A stretch of 64,000 bases of DNA, taken from Nematostella vectensis. Taxonomy: Eukaryota > Cnidaria > Anthozoa > Actiniaria > Edwardsiidae. The stretch is from the NCBI RefSeq assembly GCF_932526225.1, contig NC_064048.1, positions 4,749,627 through 4,813,626 of the forward strand. Reading direction: 5' to 3'. Within the stretch, counting starts at the first letter, position 1. Every line of letters starts with the position of its first letter. Position numbers and translations under genes: made by a program. This document shows positions 11,912-23,416 of this stretch, in pieces. Under the pieces are notes generated by a model that was not told the DNA's origin, searched no databases, and saw nothing but the letters and a program-made list of their open reading frames with translations.

Positions 11912-13330
11912 TACTTATCGTTTGATCGTTTCATTATTTCCTTTTATGATAAGCGGCGCCTCTCTCGAGCTAGGAAATGAGCTCGTTGTGTGAGAATTAA
12001 CTCTTTTATCAGATTGCTAAGTGTTGTTTTTTTTTTCGGTGGCTCTGGCGATTCGAATAGGATCAATGAGCGGAACAAACTACGGCCTCCCTCTAAGAGC
12101 CGAAATTACTAGAAAACCGAATGAGAAATTGGTATTATCTTCTTTAAGGCAACATCAAAGAAGCACTGTTTGGATTTAATATCCAACAGCTGTCGACAGA
12201 GTTCTTAGGATTTAATGCGATTTTTAATATCTTGGCCACACTGAACACAGCCAAAGTGACAAAAAGCAAATAACCAAATAAAAGCAATGTCGAAAGGCGG
12301 TTCCGAGCTATGGATATAATAGTTACAGTAAAAACAGGAAAAAAGGACAATAAACAAACAGCGAAACATAAAGCTGCGTTGAATGGTAGTTATGGACGAT
12401 ATAAAAGGTACACTTATAACAGAAAAAATAAAAATAAAAAGAGCGAAAATATGAGTTATCCGCGAATTATCTTGAGCTACTGAAATTTCAATTTCAATGG
12501 GGTGTCAAACTTGTCAGCAAAGTATGATGGGAGAGGGGAAAGAAAGACTTAGTTTGTATGGAAAATACGCTTGACATTTAAAGTGAGAGAAATAATCTTA
12601 ATCAGTTGACTTAAGATGGAACTAATCTATTTTCGCTTTGATTTGAATAAATCAATAAATAGGATTCTCATTTCGACGTCAATTGAAATGGATTCCGTCG
12701 TCCTAATTATCTACGGGCGCAAGGCGCTAATTCCTAAAATCATTGAGTAGAAACGTAAAACCATTCAATCGCCGCAACGGACAAGCCAGTTAGTTATCAT
12801 CACGAAAAGTTTTTTTTCTTGTCATCTGGTATTCCGATGCCATAATTAAAGGGATTTAAATATCTAGAACCTGAGAGGAACTTAAACAAAACAAGCTCAG
12901 CAGGAAGTGCCGGTTGGGGTTGTTCTGTTTGCATAAGAAAATAGCAATAACAGAATGAAAACGGGTGCATATGATATTATAAAATTTGGTGCCAGAATGA
13001 GACAATGAGACAAAGAAAACATTATTACATCCTGTATTAAAAGCTGACGTTCCACAAATATCTGAAAGGAAAGGAATATTCTTAAAAATAAAGAAAGCGG
13101 TATGATTTGTACAACAGCTTTTAAAATAAAAAAGAGAGAAACAGGAGCGTACACAGGGGGGGGGGGGGGGGGGGCAAAACGTGGGTCATTTTTTATTGAA
13201 GGATCTTCAAATATTATCCATTTCCATATGATAACTATGACTGTGTACCCCTAAACAAACAATCCTGGGAATGAGCCGGTCGAACATTTTTATCAAAAGG
13301 GGCTTGACGAGTGCGTGCGAATGAAAAATA
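11912..13330. other. No gene recognised
   Basis: AT-rich sequence upstream of the minus-strand GPCR, so its promoter is probably in the first few hundred bases; no specific site is evident. A G-run lies at 13157-13174. The short open frames look random. Confidence 0.5.
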
Positions 13331-13334
13331 CGAA

Positions 13335-13810
13335 ATGGGCTTGAATACGAGTGCAGTGTGACTGAAACCCGGGCTGGTACGACATAAGTGCGAGTGCAGT
13401 GCGACTGATGCCCGGGCTAGCACGACATAAGTACGACATAAGTGCGAGTGCAGTGCGACTGATGCCCGGGCTAGCACGACATAAGTGCGAGTGCAGTGCG
13501 ACTGATGCCCGGGCTAGTACGACATAAGTGCGAGTGCAGTGCGAATGATGCCCGGGCTAGCACGACATAAGTACGACATAAGTGCGAGTGCAAAGCGACT
13601 GATGCCCGGGCTGGTACGACTTCAGTACGAGTGCAGTGCGACGTAAGTACGAGAGCAGCTAGTGCGCCTGAAGCCCGGGGTAGTACGAAATAAGTACGAG
13701 TACAGTGCGAATGAAGCCCGGGTTAGTACGAAATCAGTACGAGTGCCGTGTGACTGAAGCCCGGGGTAGTACGAAATAAGTACGAGTGCCGTGACGACTG
13801 AAACATGAGT
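13335..13810. repeat. 43-bp minisatellite
   Basis: Roughly ten copies of a 43-bp unit containing ACGACATAAGTGCGAGTGCA and GATGCCCGGGCTAG. Some copies carry an extra 11-bp ACGACATAAGT, which gives 54-bp variants. Copies towards 13650-13800 are more diverged (GAAGCCCGGGGTAG). The minus-strand open frames here are repeat artefacts. Confidence 0.9.
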
Positions 13811-14334
13811 GTTGTGCAACGCAAGTAGTACTTGCTCTTCTCGCTGAATGTAATCAAATTACACAAATAAAGATACCAATCATTACCTGATAATGTAAAC
13901 TTTAACGTAAATTGTAAAGATATTAGCTACATCAAGTGCATCGGTTAAAAACTTAAGAGAACCCTCGTTATCCACCTGTAGTGACGGCAAGCATCGACTA
14001 TGTGGTGGAAAACGCATCAAATCAACTCTTCAGGAACGTCGGGGACCTAGGAATGCACAATATTGAGATTTAGGATTTGGTTAAAAAGTGGAATTGAATG
14101 GGTGACTTGCTAAGGAATCATGCGACATTTAGGGTGCCAAACTCGCGCACGCTCCGTCTTTTGGCATCAAAACAACAACTACTAAAAGCAACTAATTCAT
14201 CGCATACGAATCAGCCAAAAGTTTCTATGTCAGAGAGGGTTATGTCTAAGGGTTTTAAATTTCATTGAGATTGAATTGACAACCACAGCCATTTCTGTGG
14301 TTCTTTTGGAGGAAACTCAAAAAGTAATGTTGTT

Positions 14335-14770
14335 GTGTGACTGATTACACAAATCTGTGACCGTGTTCTTGACGACATGATTGTGTGACGGTTAAATTGT
14401 GTGACTGTCTACCTTGTCCGTGTGGTTACGCGGCGGGGTAACTTTCGTCCATGGTCTAACTGTTTGAGTTTTGTCAAGGCGTAATTGTGTAACAGACAAA
14501 TGGGTGACGGTGTGATTGTGTGACAGTGTATTTGTGTGACGGTATTATTGTGTGACGGTGTGATTGTGTGAAGCTGTAATTGGGTTATTGTCTGACAGGG
14601 CAATTGTGTTATTTTGTGACGGTATGATTGTGTTACGGTGTATTTTTGTGACGGTATGATTGTGTGACGGTGTGATGGTTTTACGGTGTGATTGTGTTAC
14701 GGTGTGATTGTGTGACGGTGTGATTTGTATCATGGGACGGTGTGTGTGTGATTGTATGGCGGTATAATTG
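14335..14770. repeat. 16-bp minisatellite, GTGTGAC-type
   Basis: A run of degenerate copies of a 16-bp unit of the form ACGGTGTGATTGTGTG. It lies just beyond the last recognised CatSper coding exon (which ends at 14914 on the minus strand). Confidence 0.85.
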
Positions 14771-14790
14771 TTTAACTTCACTAAACGTTG

Positions 14791-14839
14791 CTATCACACA
14801 GGCAATTGCTCCTTGCTTGTTTTCTTGCCTGTGTGATAG
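14791..14839. other. Perfect 15-bp inverted repeat
   Basis: CTATCACACAGGCAA at 14791-14805 is exactly complementary to 14825-14839, with a 19-base loop. It lies about 75 bases beyond the last recognised CatSper exon, so the hairpin could form in that transcript's 3' region. Function unknown. Confidence 0.8.
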
Positions 14840-14913
14840 ACAATGTACACTGGGTGAATGTTTCATCACCAAGTGGTTGCGTGACAGCGTGGCTGCGTGA
14901 CGTGTCTACTCAC

Positions 14914-17900
14914 GTTAACGGTAACATCGATAAGGTCATCAATGGACGCTTGGGCTCGCATCATCTGGTGTTTATTGTACTCCAAGGAAGTAAGCAGCAT
15001 AAAATACTGCGACACCAGTTCGCGCTCTCTACATTCATAGACAAATAGAGAGCTTTAGCAAGAAACGACGTTTAAACAATGGACGAGGACGTGGAGGATA
15101 CGGAACGCGGGGAACGTGGAAAATGGAGGATGTGGAACGTGGAGGACGTGGAACATGGAGGACGTGGTACGTGGAGGACGTGGAACGTAGAGGACGTGGA
15201 ACGCGGAGGACGTGGAACGTGGAGGACATGGAACGTGGAGGACGTGGAACGTAGGGGAAGGGGAATGTGGAGGACGTGGAGAAACGTGGAACGTGGAGCT
15301 CTCACACCTACTTTTTTATATATATATATAATAAAAAACACTTAAACATTCATGTTAACTCGTTTCAAAGCGAGAGCTATTGTATAATTTCTTTTACGGC
15401 TAAATTGCTTCTATAGAATACGGTGAAATAATTGTACTTTTAATGAAAAGCCACCCGAGCATGAAAATTCGGAGCACATTTTCGTTTCAGTGCTTACTTG
15501 CTATCTGGTAACTTCTCTTCGCTGTAATAATCATCTATATTCTTTGGTCGCCATGAAGACTCCGCTGTTATAGCATCATCTGCAAGGTGTAATGGGGTAA
15601 AGGATTCACAGTTGTAGGCGTAGATAGGGGGTCTTTGATTCACAGTTGTAGGTGTAGATAGGGGCTCAACGATTCACAGTTGTAGGTGTAGATAGGGGGT
15701 CTTTGATTCACAGTTGTAGGTGTAGATAGGGGGTTTTTGATTCACAGTTGTAGGTGTAGAAAGGGGGTTTTTGATTCACAGTTGTAGGTGTAGATAGGGG
15801 GTCTTTGATTCACAGTTGTAGGTGTAGAAAGGGGGTCAACGATTCACAGTTGTAGGCGTAGATAGGGGGTCTTTGATTCACAGTTGTAGGTGTAAATAGG
15901 GGTCAATGATTCACAGTTGTAGGTGTAGATAGGGGGTCTTTGATTCACAGTTGTAGGTGTAGATAGGGGGTTTTTGATTCACAGTTGTAGGTGTAGATAG
16001 GGGGTTTTTGATTCACAGTTGTAGGTTTAGATAGGGGTCAATGATTCACAGTTGTAGGTGTGGATAGGGGGTCTTTGATTTACAGTTGTAGGTGTAGATA
16101 GGGGGTTTTTGATTCACAGTTGTAGGTGTAGATAGGGGGTCAATGATTCACAGTTGTAGGTGTAGATAGGGGGTCTTTGATTCACAGTTGTAGGTGTAGA
16201 TAGGGGGTTTTTGATTCACAGTTGTAGGTGTAGAAAGGGGGTTTTTGATTCACAGTTGTAGGTGTAGATAGGGGGTCTTTGATTCACAGTTGTAGGTGTA
16301 GATAGGGGGTTTTTGATTCACAGTTGTAGGTGTAAATAGGGGTCAATGATTCACAGTTGTAGGTGTAGATAGGGGGTCAATGATTCACAGTTGTAGGTGT
16401 AGATAGGGGGTCTTTGATTCACAGTTGTAGGTGTAAATAGGGGTCAATGATTCACAGTTGTAGGTGTAAATAGGGGTCAATGATTCACAGTTGTAGGTGT
16501 AGATAGGGGGTCTTTGATTCACAGTTGTAGGTGTAGATAGGGGGTCAACGATTCACAGTTGTAGGTGTAGATAGGGGGTTTTTGATTCACAGTTGTAGGT
16601 GTAGATAGGGGGTCAATGATTCACAGTTGTAGGTGTAGATAGGGGGTCTTTGATTTACAGTTGTAGGTGTAGATAGGGGGTTTTTGATTCACAGTTGTAG
16701 GTGTAGATAGGGGGTCAATGATTCACAGTTGTAGGTGTAGATAGGGGGTCTTTGGTTCACAGTTGTAGGTGTAGATAGGGGGTCTTTGGTTCACAGTTGT
16801 AGGTGTAGATAGGGGGTCTTTGGTTCACAGTTGTAGGTGTAGATAGGGGGTCTTTGGTTCACAGTTGTAGGTGTAGATAGGGGGTCTTTGATTCACAGTT
16901 GTAGGTGTAGATAGGGGGTCTTTGATTCACAGTTGTAGGTGTAGAAAGGGGTAAAGTAAAGTCACAAAGGCACAGTTGTAGGCGTAGATTGAAGATATGA
17001 ACACCCCCTCCCCTCCCCCCACCCCCTCCCCTCCCCTCACCCTTTCCCTTGCTTTAACTTAGTACCTTCGCTATCGGATGACATATCGGATAAGTTGTAC
17101 AAAGCTATGCTTTCCGTCTGTTTGGCATCGTCCTATAAGAAGGCAAACGGAAAGTGGTATCCCAGGTTTTAACCTTATATGGAGGTGTGAATGACGCTTT
17201 ATGGGATGGCCTTTAAAATGCTAAAAATAGAGTTTTATTCCTGTAATGTAGATAGCGTGTGAAGATTCTTTTTAGTGTTATTAGCGTAGTGTGAACAAGG
17301 CTTTACCAGGGCTGTATTCTTAGTATGGATTGTGTAATTAATATAGTGCGGAAAAGACTTAAACAAAATTGTACCCACATTATGGATATTATTTTCGGTG
17401 TTATTAGCAAAGACCTTACAGAGCTGTACCCATAATGTGGACATGACTTAAAATTGTATTATATCTTAGTAGTGTGGATGTCACTTTATGGGGTGGTTGT
17501 GATGCCTTACGCCTGCAAATACGCTTCTGACTTGGATCCCGCTCTTTTTGTGGTGGACTTTCTTCTCTTCCAAAGCTGTGAGCGTTCTTTGAAAGTTATC
17601 CACAAGGACAGCTACAAACAGGCTAGAATCAACACCGGTATAAGATGTCAGTTGCCGCATATACGGCGTTTTCGCGTACCGAAAACGGAGGTTTTAAGAG
17701 GATCTCTAGAATGGGGGTTCTTGGAAATCGAGGTCTTACCTAAGACTTGTGGACGGATCAAATAAAACGGGAGAAAAACGTGCTTATATGTTACTTACTT
17801 CATGAATATGAAGTTCTCCAGTATGATGTAGATAATCAGGTACAAGATGATGTAGGAGTATTCTGCAATATGGCAAAATTCGACATGACGGAAAAACATG

Positions 17901-20900
17901 ACTTGACGTTTCCAATAAGCTCATTTTACATCAAATAAGGCGGGAAATTCCCCAAATTACTTAGTGAGTAATATCAAACAAAATATCAAATGCGACTTTT
18001 TGTAAATTGATGCGACTTTTTGTAAAGTATTATTGAACTTTGAGGTTTTCGTCCCTGAGCCCATACATAGCGCAAGGATGATCAAGAAAAAAAAAAAAAA
18101 GCCAAAATCTGGGTATGTGCATTTCGGCCTCAGGTTATTTGTGTTTCAAAAATCAGTCCGGAATACAAGGAACCGATGGCCATTGTAAGAAATTGTGTCT
18201 TCTTTTTCTATCTCGAATTGCGAATTTTCCAGGTTTTTCCTTCATGTCGCAAAATTCAAGGTTAGATAGCGTGCGTGCAGGGTCACATTAGGGGGTGGGG
18301 CACTGGGGTCACGTGCCCCCCAATATTTTAAAGAATTTAAAGGAAGTGACCAGTAGGGGCTGTGCCCCAAATACTTTCTTAATGTTTCTGTTTTGTGCCC
18401 CTCCAATATTTTGGGGCCTGCTACGGCCATTTTCTGATAAGTTAGGAGGAGGGGGGGAAGTCGGGAAAAAAGGTGGCGCTTTCGGTTCTATTTTCTTCAA
18501 CAACGGTCTTATACTCAACAGAAAACTTCAAAACAACGATTTATTACTTGCTTTGATAAATTTGGTTGCAAAACAGTGAAAGCTGAAACATTGTGTCTAG
18601 GAATTGTCATATACAATATTTTGACAATCCTTTGATAAATTTGCTTGTAAACCAGTGGAACTAAAAATAGCAATGGGAAGTGTCATATACAATACTTGGA
18701 TCTTTGTTGACAGCGTCGCTGTACATGTAGAACCAATCGTCAAGGGTGATGAGCTGAAAAAGGGTGAAGAATGCCTTGCCCAGGCTACCAAACCGCTCAG
18801 GGGATACATCGTAGAATAAGCCACGCCCAATCACAGCAAACATGTCTAGTGGTGGTAAAAGTCATAAACACTTTCTCTATTCCCTGATAAGGTGTATATG
18901 TATTCGACTTTATACGCGCTCTGGTCAACGGTCTATGTGTTATTAGAAAACGCACGCTTGGCGTCAAGACTAGATTGTAACGTATGAGAAAACATTTTAT
19001 TGTTGTATATCACATGCTGTGACTTCATCTGTGCATCTGTTAGAGGACAGACGCACGCAAATATTTGTTAATAAACATGTGTCACATGTGATGTCCGACC
19101 GAGCCAAAAATGACATACCCCCTAAAAAGCATTTCAAGGATAGAAACTACCACCAAAAGATTTCACGACACTGAATACTTTACGACACAACTGTATGTCA
19201 GCGTGTGTTGAATAGAAAACAAGTTCCTGATCCCTTTGCTTCAAGTTTACAACAACAAAAAAACAGCCATTATACCTTATGGGATTATAGAATTTTTATC
19301 GAGTAAGTGAAATAAAGATTTGAACAGGTTGATGGCGGGACATCGGGATATCGATTTCGCAAGAGGAACTAGGGATGGCCTCTATAAATTGTGTGATCTG
19401 GGGTGCGGCCTTCTTTTCAAACCAGCCTATCCATAAAGCACATACAAATCATCAGCAATTTAAAGATAAATGTTACACGCTGTCTATTTTGTTCATAGCA
19501 TGGGGCAAAATGCAGATATGTTTAAAAATTACCAACCAAAAAAAAGCCTGCCATGCTAACATCCCTCTTTTCCCGTTATTGCGGCCATTTCAAATAACGT
19601 AGCACTCCAGTGTTTCTAACCAACTGTACCGTTTTCAGATACCGGAATGTGTATTTTGTGGGGGTTGGGGCATAGTACAGGACCAATGCCAGGCACACAC
19701 AACACCAGAATAGATATTTTCCCAAGGGAGGGGGGGGGGGGGTCAGACAAAAGCGTTGGAGGGATGATTTGGCATCAAAGAGCTGTTGGGCATTTAATAA
19801 TGAAAAAAACATTTCATGGTGTTTCTATGTCAGTTTTCTATCCGGGGGAGACTTCCATAAAAATGGACAGGGTGATCGATCGCAGAATCAACTTTAAACC
19901 CTGAGGAATAGCACTTTGGGTGTGTTTGAAGCATTACCCATAGGGGCCAGCACATTGAATGTTGTTGAAGCAATTTTTAACCCTTAGAGATCACAGAGTC
20001 TGCACAGCACAGCACAGAGTCTACATTACATTACCCCCCCTCCTAGGTTTTATTTTACTTTTTGTAGTATGGGTGTGCCAAGTCAGTGTTTCATATTTTT
20101 TAGCTTGACAAGGCTTGGCCTTGTCAAGCTGCCTCAAATGTCCTCAATAAGATATGAACTTTTCACTGGAGTCTACAGGATAGAGATAAATGTGTCTGAA
20201 CAGTGTAATTGTGGAAAGCCTCTAAATTCAAAAGCATTTTTCGTTTTTATTTTTGTTTTAGGCCAATATTGTATCTCCATTATCATTGCTTTTTTTAAAT
20301 AATTTAATATAATTTAAAAATATATTTTTTTTTTCTAAGTGGTGTAATGTTTCTTGATCAAACTGAGCAATGTTAGCCCATGAAACCCTGGGTATCTTAA
20401 CTAGAGTTCTGGCAGAACACACCCATCAGAACATGCCTAGATCCATACAACAAAGGTTTTGAAAAGGATACACAGGAACAGACCCTGCAGCATGACAATG
20501 GTACTCAGTGCCCTAAAGGACTTCAATATGGTGGTCATGATGACTTGTAGGTTCTTCAGGAACCTGCAACAGCAAAAAATGATAGCTCCCTAGCCTAATG
20601 GCCTGAAAATGTTGTGAAGACCAAAAAGCCAAAATTCTATGGTTCAGTAAATACATTATCTGAATGTCTTTACAATTTTGTATGTTTTTATGGGGGGGGC
20701 ACCCAAGGGGAATAAAGGCTGGGGTACAAGGACCCCCTTAAGCAAAATAGAAGACAGCTTTTTTCAGTGATAAAATAAAGGGTTAGCAAAACCCTTTTCT
20801 TTAAGGATGACATACCTTAATCTTCCCTCCTTGAAATAAGATTTTAAGCTTACAACACACACGTGTTATAATTTGTACTTATTTCACTAGACAGACAGAC

Positions 20901-22435
20901 AGACAGAAGGACGGACGGAAATTTATAAATCATATGTTTTATATTGGTGTTCCCCCCACCCTCTCTACCTGAGGGTAACCCCATCTCCATCCCTTAAAAA
21001 AATGTGTATCTTATAGCAAATGCAAGCTTAACCTGATGGTCCGCAACACGCGGAGTGCTCTGAGGGCGCGTATGGCTCTGAACATGCGCAGCAGCCTAAA
21101 GATGGCCGCCACATCAAATGACCCCATGTTCTGGACAATGAGTGGTAGCAGAAAGTCCATGGTAGTGAATAGTACGATGGTCAGATCTGGAGAATAGTAG
21201 AATGATAAATTCCAATGGATACCAAAAACCCTCAGTAGTAGGATTTACAATAGGAAACTTGTTATAAGGGATCACGTGACCTTTCTGGGTGACAAATTCA
21301 AACCCAAAATAATAACAGAAATGACTGTACCTGTCACACCAGATAAAGATGAAAAAAATTAAAGCTTTTAATAAAACTAAAACCCTTTCTGAAAAACAAT
21401 TTCTGGCATTTTTTTTGTAATTACTAAATAAGCTGATTTTTGTTTCTGTCATTTTGCCACTTAAAGCTTGAGAGTGCTAGTTTGCCACCCAAACAGTCAT
21501 GTGATCTCATATGCCTAGTGCACACTAGCGACATATCGACATGGGCGCGTGTACTCTTATTCTAGACATAACGACATGGACATAACGACATAAGAGAGAG
21601 ATAACATGTTTTTTCTTTTATGTCATTATGTCCATGTCGTTATGTCGGGCTAAACATAGCGCGCACGCCCATGTCGTTATGTTGTTATGTTGCTAGTGTG
21701 AACTAGGCGATAGCGCCAGTCCCCTATTATCAGATCAAGAATGATAAACCACCATGATAAAATTAACTTTAACAATCAACAGCATGATAGGGCCCCTGAA
21801 TGGTCCCCCGAAATTTCGATGTGCTCGCATGCTCGCGCAATTTTTTCCGCCTAAAAATGCTCAGTCTCGCATAAAAAAAAAACAGGATGCTCGCAAGCTC
21901 GCAAGTGCTTTTTTCTTTTAATTTTTTTTTTTTTACTTTCCTATCTAGCAGAGGTTTTCTATCGTTCTTAAGTTACCACTACTTGCCGATTCGGGTTTTC
22001 GAGTTTCAACCGCGAATACAAAGAACCCAGAAACATGTGTCACTTTAATAAAATCTCCCTATTGTACTTACCCATAATATTCCATCCACTCTTGAAGAAA
22101 GTTTCTTGTAACGCGTAAAGTTTGAGAACAATTTCCACAAAGTAGATAGCGAGAAAGCAGTTATCCAAAGCGGAAAAATACCAACCTCAAGAAAGAAAAG
22201 GATGTTCTTAATCAATAGTAACAAAGAGATAAATCAATAACTATTTGTTATTCTTACTTGCATTAACATAAACAGCCTCATCGGTCTGTGTTATCAAGAT
22301 GATTGTGTTGAGCAAAATCACAAACAAAATGGCGCCACCGAAAGTTTTTGACTCTGTCACATCATAAATAAACAGCCTAAATTCGCTGGCATTCTCGAGG
22401 TGCTTGGGAAGATGGTTTTTTCTCGCGTTTGACAT
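14914..22435 (-). CDS. CATSPER1: CatSper pore-forming alpha subunit, CatSper1-like
   Basis: Sperm flagellar Ca2+ channel subunit with one six-helix voltage-gated repeat. Ten exons join in phase: 22435-22258, 22185-22072, 21186-21033, 20563-20472, 18845-18696, 17862-17799, 17622-17511, 17132-17066, 15579-15498, 15028-14914, about 376 residues. Seen: S1 (ILFVILLNTIILITQT), S2 (LAIYFVEIVLKLYA), S3 (DLTIVLF), and S4 with eight Arg every third residue (R128 to R149). The pore loop has TLDDW at 213-217, S6 reads IYIILENFIFMNLFVAVLVD, and the C-terminal helix has SQYFMLLTSLEYN. The TLDDW pore, the long post-S6 helix and the tail are what I recall of CatSper1; other CatSper subunits are possible. The His-rich N-terminus of mammalian CatSper1 is absent: Met 22435 leaves about 30 residues before S1, and an upstream exon could be missing. 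A further 3' exon after 14914 is possible; otherwise the frame reads on to a TGA. Confidence 0.85.
15085..15300. repeat. 16-bp minisatellite, GGAGGACGTG-type
   Basis: About 13 copies of a 16-bp unit GAACGTGGAGGACGTG. Sixteen is not a multiple of three, so the open frames on both strands have a 48-bp (16-residue) period and are artefacts. It lies in the CatSper intron between the exons at 15579-15498 and 15028-14914. Confidence 0.9.
15593..16965. repeat. 34-bp minisatellite array, about 40 copies
   Basis: Highly uniform head-to-tail copies of a unit GATTCACAGTTGTAGGTGTA followed by GATAGGGGGT and a four-base tail that is mostly CTTT, TTTT or CAAT/CAAC. Some copies are shortened (AAATAGGGGTCAAT). 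The whole array lies in the CatSper intron between the exons at 17132-17066 and 15579-15498. A C-rich stretch (17002-17045) follows at the far end. Confidence 0.95.
18270..18432. repeat. C-rich foldback element, copy 2
   Basis: Same ordered phrases as the copy at 3400: GGGTGGGGCACTGGGG, an AATATTTTAAAG centre, GTGACCAGTAGGGGCTGTGC, CTTAATGTTTCTGTTTTGTG, and GGGGCCTGCTACGG at the end. It sits inside a CatSper intron. Short open frames across it are not genes. Confidence 0.65.
21512..21711. repeat. Foldback (MITE-like) element
   Basis: Two inverted arms: ATGCCTAGTGCACACTAGCG with ACATGGGCGCGTG, against CGCACGCCCATGTCG with TGCTAGTGTGAACTAGGCGA. The centre is made of repeated ACATAACGACAT phrases. 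It lies in the CatSper intron between the S2 exon (22185-22072) and the S4 exon (21186-21033). Confidence 0.75.
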
Positions 22436-23416
22436 ACTTTGGCTGCCTAAGAAGACATGTTAGGAAGTCTAGAACTTACAAGAATTCTAGAGAAAGTTTA
22501 AACGGAAGCCCGCCATTTTTGCTCTTTTGCCCTTGTGAGCATTGCATGCTGGGAAGACACAGGGGTCCCGTAATACGTCATAATTTCCATAATGGCGTTG
22601 AACGATGTTTATTTTATTTATTTAGAGGCTTTCGTCACGACGTGACGAGGGAGTTGCTAACGGAAACGAGGTCCCGGCGAGGCAAACCCCGATGTGTGAA
22701 TCTAACTAAGATCAGGGAGCAGAATTTCCAAAAGCAACCATTTTCTAGTCTGCTCAGCAGCCGCTTTTAGTGTCACGCAGAGATCGGCGACATAAGAAGC
22801 GCGATAGAAATTCTAGCGGGACTCTTGTTTTGTAAGACCAAGGAATGTTACCACTTTTATCGATAAAACTACCTTCTTAGGTATTTGTGCCTTTGTGAGA
22901 GCAGAGCATTATACGCCCTTGATTTTCGCGTTGTTATATAGTCATTTCGGTATTTCTCCACACATTTTATGTTATAGTAGCAAAAAACAATACCAAAGGA
23001 TTGGCTGACAAGGCCGCTTTAATTAAACACACACAAAAAATGAATTCTATTACATTGTAGGCTTTCAGCAACAAAATAAGACCAGGCTTACATACAAGAT
23101 TTATATCAAACTCACTCAAACGTTCAAAATTTCACTAAGAACACTACCACTTAATTAGGATTACAAAATCATTGGTCAAAAGCTGCTAAAGCCTATAATA
23201 CGTGCTCACGTAAAAATGCAAGAACAAGTCTATTGTCATTCTAAAGCAAGCGAGCTACTTGACGTGCAATCTGTTTGGGTACCCTTTGCTGATGTTCATC
23301 CATCTACTTGATTGATTTTGCCCGAAACCGTGACTCTCCCCAGCCCCTCATGGCAAACCACAGGACACCCAAACAAATCACCAAGAACAAGAGAGCACTA
23401 CGGCTTGTTTTTTTTT

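Noticed and set aside
13235-13819. Minus-strand ORFs with ALHSHLCRT-like repeats
   Set aside because: Produced by the 43-bp minisatellite.
15035-15345. Three overlapping ORFs on both strands
   Set aside because: Produced by a 16-bp minisatellite in a CatSper intron.
15593-16965. CRISPR-like array of 34-bp repeats
   Set aside because: There are no unique spacers; units are directly adjacent with only four-base tail variants, and the context is a eukaryotic intron.
21114-21452. Minus-strand ORF of 112 residues
   Set aside because: It runs from intron into the antisense frame of the S4 exon; only the part in the channel frame (21186-21033) is supported.
22429-22770. Plus-strand ORF of 113 residues opposite the CatSper start
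   Set aside because: No domain or conserved pattern; it overlaps the likely 5' region of CatSper and has random composition.
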